Source: Muscardinus avellanarius
Lineage: Eukaryota > Chordata > Mammalia > Rodentia > Gliridae
Direction: 5' to 3'
DNA length: 64,000 nt
NCBI GenBank assembly: GCA_963383645.1
Contig: OY726572.1
Location: 22,995,792-23,059,791 of the forward strand
Under the pieces are notes generated by a model. The model was not told the origin of the DNA. It made no database searches and was given only the letters and a program-made list of their open reading frames with translations. Shown one piece after another: positions 1-11,056 of this stretch (position 1 is the first letter of the stretch; every line of letters starts with the position of its first letter). Position numbers and translations under genes: made by a program.

Positions 1-740
1 TGCAACGACACTGGGCCACTAGAGGTGACAGAAGGGACACGCACAAGGAAAGCCAGGGCCATCGCAAAATTAGGGTTACCCTGGGAGTAAGGTATTGGGG
101 GGAGTGAGGTAAGTGTATGACTTGAGGGACTGGCATGAGGAATTGAGTCGTGGTCCCCAAAATGCACTTGAATTCATATGGGCATGTGTGTAAGGTAGAA
201 GGGAACAGACAGCTATAGGACAGGCACATGTATGCAAGTAACTACGTAGATAACAATACCCATGTGAATCGCCTAACTTGTTAGCCAGGCATAAAAAGCC
301 TGGAGCTCTACCTTTCCAATGCTTTTCATCTCCTTCATATGCCTTCACATAAGCCAGACTGCACAGATGGCTGTGCTCGACAGACATTACACACTTTACC
401 ATACCTCCTACTTTCCCGCCTGTCACCCACCGAGCCCGCCTTCACCCTCATCGCACCATTTTCTGAGGCCTTGTTCAGGAAGGCTCTTATGGCTCTCCTG
501 CCATGACCCTAGGAGGAGCTCTTCCCTCCAGCGCTGGACCTTCTTATCACTTTGTATCTCCCACTGCTTATCAAGCCATAACTGATTGTAACTAGGGATG
601 CCCTCCCAGAGCTCCTCAGCCTGGGAGCTTCCAGAGGGCCCTCCCCATATCTGGTCATTGTGGTGTCCCGGGGCAGCCAGCCACTGCCTGGTGTTCAGCA
701 TTGCTGTTACATGAGTTCATGCTCAGACACATCATAGTAT
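1..740. other. PLB1 upstream intron sequence, no recognised content
   Basis: No exon matching the end of PLB1 repeat 1 and no clear repeat seen. Open frames here lack any family resemblance. Confidence 0.4.
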
Positions 741-747
741 ATGCTTA

Positions 748-750
<3 letters not shown>

Positions 751-814
<64 letters not shown>
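751..814. repeat. (GA)n microsatellite
   Basis: About 31 uninterrupted GA units, followed by a degenerate purine-rich tail to about 870. The apparent ORF of alternating Arg/Glu is a translation artefact. Confidence 0.97.
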
Positions 815-819
<5 letters not shown>

Positions 820-929
820 AGAGGGAAGAAGAGAAAAGAAAAGCGAGAAAAAGAAAGAAAGGAGCCAGTCTACAGAGGGAAGTTGGTGATTCTTTTTTTA
901 AAAAAACTACATATAGAAGTTTTATATGA

Positions 930-1625
930 GTGGCTCAATTCTACTCGCAGGTATATACCCCAAAGAACCGAAAGTCAGTTTTCAAAGACTTGCGCACTGC
1001 TGTTCACAGCAACACAAAAGCCCATCAATGGGTGAATGGGTAAGCAAAACTTTGCACAGGCATACCGTGTCTGCTAAAAAGGAAAGGGAGTGTTATTATA
1101 AATGATAACAGCAATGACTGTTCAAAACATTTTGCAAAGTAGAAGCCAGACACATAAGGCCACATGTCCTGTGATCAGTTTGTTTATTTTTGATACTGGG
1201 GATTGAACTCAGGAGTAGTCTACCTCAAAACTATACCCCAAGCCCTATTTTTATCTTGAGACGGTTGATGAGAGTCTCATTGCTTGCTGAGGCTGTTTTC
1301 GAACCTGCAACATTCCTCTCTGTCTCCCAAGTACTGAAATTACAGATGTGTGCCACTATGCCTGACTGGTATATTTATAGAAAATATACAGAATGAGTAA
1401 ATCTGGAAACAGAAAGTAGATTACTAGTTGCTAAAGCCTGGAAGGAGAAGAGAATGGAGAGTGATTTCTTGATGGGTTCAGTGTCTGCTTTTGGGGTAAT
1501 GAAAATGTTTTGGAACCAGATACTGGGTGTGAGTTTTGACATAGTGATTGCCCTAAATGCCCTTGAAGCAGTACCTTACAACAGTTAAGTTTACGTTATG
1601 TGGCTTTCACTCATTTGAAAATGTC
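930..1625 (+). mobile_element. Old L1 3' region fragment, split by a SINE
   Basis: Text resembling the non-coding 3' part of mammalian L1 (chained phrases on cccatcaatgggtgaatgg, then the downstream ttagtttacgttatgt-type tail). Interrupted by a reverse SINE at about 1175-1372. Strongly diverged. Confidence 0.55.
1175..1372 (-). mobile_element. B1-ID composite SINE
   Basis: Reverse copy: 'gatactggggattgaactcagg' type ID half, then the B1-like half ending in 'tgtgtgccactatgcctgac'. Inserted within the L1 fragment. Confidence 0.75.
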
Positions 1626-1849
1626 AGTGGTCTAAAAGCAGATCCCTTTTCGTGATAGCGAAATGGAGTGATCTTTCAGAGGATGCTGTAACATTTTATC
1701 CCAAATAGCATCAGAGCCTAGAATAGACTGAGCACGGATCACATCTTACCATGATTCCTTTCTTACTCCAAAATCACCTGCCAAAGGCTTGCCAGCAGCC
1801 CATGCCACCCACATTGCAAGCTGAAGGTCCCCTTTAGATCAGGGTCCAC

Positions 1850-2600
1850 GTCTCAGCTCCCAGCCCCGAGTCCGGGTGTCCCAGAGTGGGGACCAGCCTG
1901 GGTTCCCTGGCTGCTACTGCCGAGTTCTATGACAGGGTGGGCTTCTCGGACTCTTTGTCCAATATCTATTGCTATAAGATGACTTTCCTCTTTCGGGGAA
2001 GGTGGCCTGCCGGGATCCAGCCCTAGCAAGAGTCGAGGTTCGTGAGCTGGTGAGAGGAGAGTCAAGGTCGTGAGAGAGAAGACACTGACATACGAGACCA
2101 GATGGCAGCTTCTCGAACTTTATTCTGATGGAAGCTTCTCCAGCTTCTCTCTTACTTCTTTCTTTTAGGATTTGTTACAATCTTTATAGTCATGCAAACA
2201 GGAACTTCAAGGACAGGAAAAGTTTTTTTACAGACTTCAGGGCAGGGTGCCAGACATTTAAATAATCATAGAAAGTATGCTTTGTCTCATCACAAGGCCA
2301 GCTTGAACTTAATCTTATACATTGGCCCAAACTAAGGTCAGTTTGAACTTAATCATTGGCCCAAACTTTATCCTTGGGGAAAAAATTATTTGCTGCCTGA
2401 GTCTCTCACAAGCCGCTGCCCATCAATTTTAGTTATAATGCTTATACATAAAATTCCAATTATACATATTGATCCAAATAATCCTAAAATAATGTTTTGA
2501 AGAAGGGAATGCTAGACATACTTCATGGGGGATCTACGCCTTTGCGGGTCCCCTGACCGAGTTTTCTCAAGATCTGCATGAGATGCCGTAGCAGTGGCCA
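1850..2600 (-). mobile_element. ERV relic (class II-like): env tail plus LTR, reverse strand
   Basis: On the reverse strand, about 2520-2400 reads as a hydrophobic membrane-spanning segment followed by a short charged tail, typical of the end of a retroviral envelope transmembrane subunit. It is followed by an LTR-like stretch with a polyadenylation hexamer (reverse complement at 2119-2124) and a C/T-rich R/U5-like region down to about 1850. The upstream part (2600-2520) contains stops. No gag or pol seen; non-functional. Class assignment is tentative. Confidence 0.5.
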
Positions 2601-2676
2601 TTGGTTTTCAGGGGAGATGGGCCTGGTGCTGCCCTCCATCCCCCCACTTGCCAGTCACTCTGCCTTGTATTCTCAG

Positions 2677-2735
2677 TTCACAGGCTGAAGCCAGCTGACA
2701 TCAAGGTCATTGGGGCCCTGGGCGACTCTCTCACG
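2677..2735 (+). CDS. PLB1: PLB1 exon, repeat 2 (1 of 14): GDSL nucleophile
   Basis: 59 bases, acceptor tctcag, donor gtaagc. Needs one base from the preceding exon to complete the first Val codon (phase 1). Encodes [20 protein letters not shown]. The Ser codon TCT at 2727-2729 is the catalytic nucleophile equivalent to rat Ser404. The preceding exon was not found in 1-2676. Confidence 0.95.
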
Positions 2736-5342
2736 GTAAGCCGCTCTGATTGAAGGGGTGAGAGGGAAGGTTTTGATGAATGAGAGTGTGTGGGTGGAAA
2801 GAGAAGGTTTCGCTTCTAGCCCTCTGTAATTCAGTGATTCAAAATAAAAAATAGGGCTGGGGATGCTCAGAGGTAGGAGGCCCCTGGGTTTCATCTCCAG
2901 TTCTGCCAAAAAATAAAAATAAAATAAAATAAAAGGAGCATCCTAAAAGATGCACTATTGAGAAGTCGTGTCGCATCCTGTTTGCAGAGCTCTGGGTCCA
3001 GCAGGGGTGCTCAGCGGAGGCAGAGCTGGGCACCGAGGCAGAGCTGGTCACTGAGGCTGAGCAGGGCATGGCGCCAGGCTCCCCAGGGGCTCTCCCTCAT
3101 CTCTGAAGAGGCGGGTGTGCATCGAGATACTGTGCCACCTAGACTCCAGGCTCTAGGGTGTGCGCAGGCGTGCTGGCCAGGCTAAGAACTCAGACCCACT
3201 GGCAATAGGGCAGGCGGGGGGACAGGGGAAAGCAGGCACCCACCCCTTGTGTCTATCCCTTTTCAGGCAGCCAATGGGGCCGGGTCCCAGCCTGGGAACA
3301 TCGTGGACGTCTTGACTCAATACCGAGGCCTGTCCTGGAGGTGAGTGAGGGCACAGAGGACCCTGAAGACTCCAGAAAACAAAACCTCAGCCGGGCGTGG
3401 TGGCACACACTTGTAATCCCAGCATTTGGGAGGCTGAGACAGGAGGGTTGCGGTTGGAGGACAGCGTCAGCTACTACTTAGTGAGGGTCTCTGCAATTCA
3501 GTGAGATCCTGTTTCAAAATAAAGAATAAAAATATAGGGCTTGGAGTGGAGCTCAAAGGTTCCTGGATTCCATCCCCAGTACTGCAAAAAAAAAAAAAAA
3601 AGAAGCAAATAATTCCTGAGCCCTAACTGGCACATTCTCCCAGCACATTTTACTTTGTGCTGCCCGGTTCCTGCTTCACCTACGATCTACCTGTTGCCAT
3701 AAGCTGTGGCGAGTGGGGCTCACACAGTGGGCTGACATGCTGCCGGGGTGCAGTTGGTGCTTCCTCAGCCTGGAATCTGGCAACTCCTTCCCACACTGGC
3801 TTTAACCCAAGTGCAGACTGCCTGGCCACCTCCCTCATGTGGCTCCGCAGAAACCCAGAATGTCTCCGGAGCCTTTGAGATGTTCCTAGATGTGTTTGGC
3901 AAAGAGCAAGGGGCTAGAGAAAAGCAGAGACTTTTCATGCCTGGAAACCTAAGTGTCTTGATATCTTTGGAATTTTAGCATTGGCTTGGGAGAGGACTTA
4001 TGGTCTAGAATACATCTTTGAAAAAATGGCTTTTCTTTTTTTCTTTTTTTTTTTTGCGGGTCTGGGGATGAAACCCAGGGGCATTCGACCTCCGAGCTAC
4101 AACCCTTGCCCTATTTTTTTATTCTTTATTTTGAAACAGGGTCTCACAAAGTTGCGGAGGGACTCACTAAATAGATGAGGCTGTTGGCAAACTGCAATCC
4201 TCCATTCTCAGCTTCCCAAATGCTGGGATTACAAGCGTGCGCCACCACGCCTGGCTGAAAAAATGGCTTTTCAAGCTAAAAGAGAAGAAGAAGGGGAAAA
4301 AAAAAAAAAAAAGGGCAGAGGAACATTCAAAAATAAAAACACTGTTTTTTTGTTTTTTGTTTTAAGCCGGTCGTGGTGGCGCACGATTGTAATCCCCGCA
4401 CTTGGGAGGCTGAGACAGGAGGATCACACAGGTTCGAAGTCAGCCTCAGCTACTGAGTGAGGCTCTCAGCAACTTAGTGAGGCCCTGTTTCCAAATAAAG
4501 TATAAAAATAGGTCTGGGAGTATATCCTGGAGGTAGAAAGCCCCTGGGTTCTACCCCCAGTACCACCAAAAATAAAATAAAATAAAATAAAATAAAATAA
4601 AATAAAATAAAATAAAATAAAATAAAATAAACAGTTTTTGCTAGTAAGAGTTCTGTGCAGCAGAACTGTGATGGCTAATTAGGATGGGACTGGCCAAAGA
4701 AGAAAGGTCTGTTTGGTTACATCTGATGTGTTTCACATCGCTGACATTTTAAAGTTTTGTTTTCTTTCTTGGTTCCCACACACAGCTGCGGAGGCGACCA
4801 GAACATCAGCACCGTGACCACGCTGGCCAGTGAGTTCACTCTGCCAGGGCTGGGTGGGCGGGGTGCTCCTGCGCGCTCGAGGCTCCGGCAGAGCCCTGCG
4901 CCGGCGGCGGAGCCAGCTACGTGCAGCAGGGGGCGCTGCTTCCCCAGCTGCGAGATGGGCTCAGCTTCCCCGGTGGGGTTAAAGCTCTGGAGTTTTTTGT
5001 TTTGTTTTGTTTTGGCTTTTTAAAAAAGATGTTGTTTTTGTCCAAGGAAGGGAGATAGTAAGAGAAGAAAAGAGAGGTCACACAGAATCTTAGGGCAAGT
5101 CATTAAAAGATGATTCAAGAAAGAAACAAAGGGTTGGAATCACATCTGGTTTGTTGTCCAGAGCCCTGAACAATCTGAGGCACCATCTCCACTTGGGCTG
5201 CTCAGGCAAAGCAGTGAACACAGGCACTGCCGTCCCCCCCTGGGTGCTCCCCTTTATGAACCGCTGTGATCGCAGCAACAACAGATGGGTTCAGGCAATA
5301 CAAACATTTTCCTTAATTATTTGCCCACACTTTCTTGGAAAG

Positions 5343-5391
<49 letters not shown>

Positions 5392-6569
5392 GTACTGGGG
5401 TTCCTGGAAGCCCTTCTACCTCCGGGCTATGCTCCCAGACCTATTTTATACTTTTTTAAAATTTGGAAACAGGTTCTCTTAAGCCAGCGTGGCTGGCTTC
5501 GAACCTGTGCGATCCTCCTGTCTCCGCCTCCCAAGTGCAGGGATTACAAGAGTGCACCACCACGCCCGGCTTTGGAAAGATTTTTTTTAAAGCCTGGCTA
5601 CTTGCTCCAAAGAGTATTTTATTTTAAAAAATTGGGGAGGGGGTTGAGGGGGCACTGGGGATTGAACAAAGGGCATTCTAACTCCACACTATACCCCCAG
5701 TTCTAAATTTTAATATTAACATAATTTATTTTAATTTCTATATACCCCAGTCTATATTTTAATTTTTAGTTTTGAAACAGGGCCTTGCTAAGTTGCTGAG
5801 GGTCTCACGAAGTTGCAGAGGCTGTCCTTGAACCGCTATCCTCTTGTCTCAGTCTTCCAAGTACTGGGATTATTTTATTAAAAATTTTTTTTTCTTTTTT
5901 GCGGGTCTGGGTATGGAACCCAGAGGCACTTAACCTCCGAGCTACACCCTCTGCCCTATATTTTATTCTTTATTTTGAAACCGGGTCTCACTGAGTTGAA
6001 GAGGGCCTCACTAAGTAGCTGAGGCTGTCCGCGAACCGCGATCCTCCGGTCTCAGCCTCCCGAATGCTGGGATTACAAGCATGCGCCACCACGCCCGGCT
6101 TATTAAAATTTTTATTCTTTTTAGTACAACACACATAACCTTGCTTCTTCACCTGGGATATGTGTTAATGTTGAATTCTTTCCTCCTTGAAACCTCTGGC
6201 TAATAATTTTTTCCAGAGAGATTTAATTGGTCACTTTTTCATTAATTTCCCTGGTATATATTCCTTTGTAATATATTTTGAAAAACTAAGAAATTATTTG
6301 AATTTTTTGTGGTACTGGGGTTCCTAAAAGCCCTTCTACCTCCAGGTTACACTCCCAGACCTATATTTTATATTTTTGAAACAGGGTCTCTTACGCCAGC
6401 ACGGCTGGCTTCGAACCTGAGCAGTCCTCCTGTCTCTGCCTCCCAAGCATAGGGATTACAAGCATGCGCCACCACACCCGGCATATTATTTGAATTTTTA
6501 TGTATGTATATGGTATTGGGTACTGAACCCAGGGCCTTGGGCATGCTGGACAAGCCCTCTACCACTGAG

Positions 6570-6622
<53 letters not shown>

Positions 6623-9157
6623 CTCCCCTGCCTTTTAAAGTTATTTTGAGACAGGGTTTTGCTAAGATACCCAGGCTGGCCTAGAACTTGCCATCCTCCT
6701 GCCCCAGCCTCCAGTAGCTGGGATTACAGACATGCACCACACACCACACTGTAAGTCACAACGGCTTGGACTTTATACTTGTTATCTATTTGAGTTACCG
6801 GCAGATTGTGTTGAATTTAAGCAGGAACTGCTCTGTGCCACGAGAACTCCCCATCCTCTCCATTTCTAGCCTATACACAAGGGTATAAATAAGCTTCCTG
6901 ATTGATAGGAGATGGTCCGGGATGCTTCTGTGAGTATGATTAGCCTGGGTGTGAGCTGTTCAGCATATACGACAGTTTGCTGGGCTCTCATTCCTAAGAC
7001 ATTATTGTGGACAACTGGAAATCATCTAGCTTAAAGTTTTCATGAAAGTGCTTTACAAAGGACTGAGGCCATGTCGCCCCTCAGGTGGACTCCCCCAGTA
7101 CCCTTAGCCAGTCTCTTTGCTAGAGAGTTAAAGACAATTTGATGACAGAGGCTACAGAATCCAGGGGGAAATAACTAGATGGAAATGTGATTAAAGCTTA
7201 TGAGTATGTAAAGTCAGAACGAACCTCTGCCCGACGCCGTTCAATTCAGTCCAGCAGACACTCCTGGGCTGGGTGCTTGGGAAGCAGGAGGACAGTGTCC
7301 TGACGACTTCACTCAAGTGTCTTTGGGGACGTGCCTCCCTAAAGGCAGGCACATGAACTGATGGTCACAGCCATGCACGGAGCTTAGGGGAAGTAAATAA
7401 GAAGGCTGCTGACTCTGTCTTCTGGAAAGACACTTTAAGAACTAGGTTTCCCCAGGTAAGGAGAGGGGATGGAATGTTCCTGGCAGAGACCACTGCATGG
7501 ACCGGCCTGTTCTTGCCCTATCCAGGGGGTATTGCCATTCTATGACATTGCTGCCAAATACCTGCGGAGCCTCTGCTGGATTCCTCCAGTAATGGGGGAC
7601 CCGCCACTTCCCACAAACCATTAGACTTTCAGGCAGCTCTGATGATTTCCCAGTTTCTCTGTGGAAGCCACAGGTCTGAGGAGGTAAGAAATTATTGGAA
7701 TTTGTGTGTAGGTATGTGGTACTGAGGACTGAACCCAGGGCATGTTAGACAAGCACTCTACCATGGGTCACACACTCACTGGATGAGTCTGAGCCACCTG
7801 TGTTGGGTAGACCCCGCGGCAGGGCTTGGCTCTAGAGAACATGCAGGGCGTGAGGCCCTAATGTCCTGGCTGCCCCAGGCCGTCCTTTCCCACCTCCTAG
7901 TGGAGTGTGGTACAGGGAAAGTGCTGTGTCAGAGCTGAGACACCAGGCTTCTAGCCCAGGCTTCCGTTCTCATTGGTATATGACTTTGAACAACTCCTCC
8001 AGCCTCTCTGAACTTCGCTTTAATCCTAGTTCAGTCCAGGAACATTTACTGAGCAATATGTGAGGTTCTGGGGTATATATATGGACCCTGCTCTGAGGAG
8101 TTCTCAGCCAAGGTAAAGAAATGGGGAGGTGAAAAGTCAAGTGTAGACCCAGCGTGGGAAAGGCCAATGCAACCAGTAACAGACAAAATGGAGAAATTCC
8201 CACGAAGGTATAAACTACTGAAACACACTCAATAATAAATAGGAAATCTGAATTGATTGATAACGATGAAATGAAATTAGTAATTCAACACCCTCCCCAG
8301 AGATTAGCTTCTCTGGTTTCACTAGCAAATTCGATCAAACATTAGTACCAATTACCAATTCTCTACAAACTCCTCCTCCAAATGGGAGAGAATGCTTCAC
8401 AACTTATTCTATGAATCTTATCTTGATAATAAAATAAGACAAATTTTTCACAAAGAAACAAAACTACAAAGCTGGGTGTAGTGGCGCACGCTTGTAATCC
8501 CCACGCTCGGGAGGCTGAGACAGGAGGATCATGCGGGTTCGAAGCCAGCCGCGTATGTTGGCTTAAGAGACCCTGTTTCCAAATAAAAAAGTACAAAAAT
8601 AGGTCTGGGAGTGTAGCCCGGAGGTAGAAGGGCTTCCAGGAACCCCAGTACCACCAAAAAAAAAAGAAGAAACAAAACTACAGACAGTCTCTCTTAGGAA
8701 AACATACAAAAATCCTCAACAAAATACTGGCAAACCAAATCCAGAAACTTATGAAGGCATTATACCCTCAAATCAAGTGTGATTTAGCTCAAATGTAAGG
8801 TTTTAAAAACATAAAAATCAATGAATGTAATAAATATAGAGTAAAAGACTAAAACCTCATAAGCATTTCAATGATTATGAGCCAGAATAAGCATTTTATA
8901 AAATCCAATACCCCTTCAAGATGAAAACACTCATTAAGTTGAAATAAAAATATTTCTCAGAGTTGGGCATGGTAGCGCACTCCTGTAATCCCAGTATTTC
9001 AGAGGCTGAGACAGAAGGATTGCAGGTTTGAGGACAGCCTCAGCAAGTAGTGAGACTGTCACCAACCTAGTGAGATACTGTCTCAAAATAAATATAAAAA
9101 ATAATGCTGAGGGTGTAGCTGAGAGGTAAAATGTTCCTGAGTTTAATCCCCAGTGAA

Positions 9158-9202
<45 letters not shown>

Positions 9203-11007
9203 GAGAGAGGAGAGAGGAGAGAGGAGAGAGGAGAGAGGAGAGAGGAGAGAGGAGAGAGGAGAGAGGAGAGAGGAGAGAGGAGAGAGGAGAGAGGAGAGAG
9301 GAGAGAGGAGAGAGGAGAGAGGAGAGCAATACTTTTTAGTCTGATAAAGGCCATTAACTCAAAGCCCGTAGCTAACATCACAGGTAATGGTGGGAGAAGG
9401 ATTGTTACCCCTGTAAGATCAAGAATAAGGCCATCTTAAGATGGTGGGCACAGTGGGACACACCTGTAATCCCAGTAGTTGAGAGGCTGAGACAGAAGGA
9501 TTGTAGGCTCAAGACCATCCTTGGCAACTTAATGAGACCCTCTGCAACTTACCCAGACCCCATTTTATAATGAAAAATAAAATAGGGCTGGCGGGGGGGC
9601 GGTGTAGCTGAGAGGCAGAAGGCCCCTGGGTTCAATACCCAGTAACAACAGCAAAAAAAAAACAAAAAAAACCCAAAAAAAACTCAAAATAGATCCTAAA
9701 CCTAAATGTAAGAGCTAAAATTAATTCTTAGAATAAAAATATAGGAGCCCACCTTTATGATAATGGGTTAAACAGTCTCCTTAGATAGGTTACCCAAAGC
9801 CCAAGTGGCAAATAAATAATTACATATTGTGCTTCAGACAGTACTACCAAGAAAGTAAAGGCAACCCCAAGAGTGTGATAAACATATTTTCTAATCATGT
9901 ATCTAAAAAGAAACTTGCATTTAAAATTTATAAAGAATTCTTAAAACTCAATAGTTAAAAAAAGTTCCAATTAAAACTGCGCAAAGGATCTGAGTAGCAT
10001 TTATAAACGAAGACATACGAATAGCCAATAAGTACGTGAAAAGAGGCTGAGCATCAGGTGTCGGTGCAAATCTAAAGCACAACGAGATTCCTCTCCACAC
10101 TGTTAGCACAGTGGTAATAAAAAGTCAGATGATAACAAGCATTGGTGAGGATGAGATGAGGAGACGTGGGAGCCCTCAACACTGCTAGTGGGGACACAAA
10201 CTGGCATAGCTGGTTTTGGGGAAAAGGTCTGGGAGTTCCTCAAAAGGTTAAGAGGAGTTTCTAGTTGAGTACAGTGGCACGCACCTGTAATCCCAGTGCT
10301 TGGGTGGCTGAGACAGAAGGATGATGCTTGAGACCTGCCTCAGCAACCTAGTGAGACCCTCACCAGCTTAATGAGACCCTGTTTCAAAATAAAAAATGAA
10401 TATAACCTGAAGGTAGAATGCCCCTGGGTTCCATCCCAGTATAAAAAAAGGAGAGTACCATATAATCCAACAATTTCAAGAGAGAGCCACACAAAAACTC
10501 ATGCACAGATATTTATAGCAGCATTATTCACAATACCCCAAAATGGAAATGACCCAATGTCCATCAACTGAAGAGTAAATTTTTTAAATGTGGCATATCT
10601 ATACAGTGGAATATTATTTAGCATTAAAAAGGAATAGAGTACTCATGTAGTCGATACTATGTGTGAATGTTGAACCCATTATGCTAGAGAAAGATACCAG
10701 CTACAGAAGACATATCATAGATAGATGACTTCATTTATATGAAATATTTAAAGTAGGCAAATCTTCAGAGGCAGAAAGTAAATCAGTGGTTGCCAGGAGT
10801 TGGAAGAAATGGGGACTGACTGCTGATGGGCACAGTGAGCTTTTTGGGAAGGTGAAAATTTCTAAAATTGAGTGTGGTAATGGTTACATAACTATATGAA
10901 TATACTAAATTAAAGCTATCAGATGTATTCTTTTTTTTTTTTTTTTTTTGCGGATCTGGGGATGGAACCCAGGGGCATTTGACCTCTGAGCTATACCCCT
11001 TGCCCTA

Positions 11008-11056
<49 letters not shown>

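Larger units (their letters stand above)
8225..10930 (+). mobile_element. Old L1 ORF2-to-3' fragment, interrupted by four SINEs
   Basis: Diverged L1 in sense orientation. Around 8240-8400 and 8690-8780 the text matches the reverse-transcriptase part of ORF2 (for example 'atcctcaacaaaatactggc'). Around 9900-10250 and 10450-10930 it matches the ORF2 end and 3' region ('cccaatgtccatcaactgaa', 'agtggaatattatttagca'). SINEs split it at 8471, 8957, 9442 and 10268. Many stops; no coding capacity. Confidence 0.8.

Noticed and set aside
741..929. Open frame of Arg-Glu repeats
   Set aside because: Translation of a (GA)n microsatellite.
1..2676. Search for the last exon of PLB1 repeat 1
   Set aside because: No 61-base, phase-compatible exon with a good donor was found; it probably lies upstream of the window.
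9160..9326. Regular short repeat that might suggest a CRISPR-like array
   Set aside because: Contiguous 7-mers with no spacers, in a vertebrate intron.
8934..9439. Open frames of Leu-Ser or Glu-Arg repeats on both strands
   Set aside because: Product of the GA/GAGAGGA tandem array next to a SINE.
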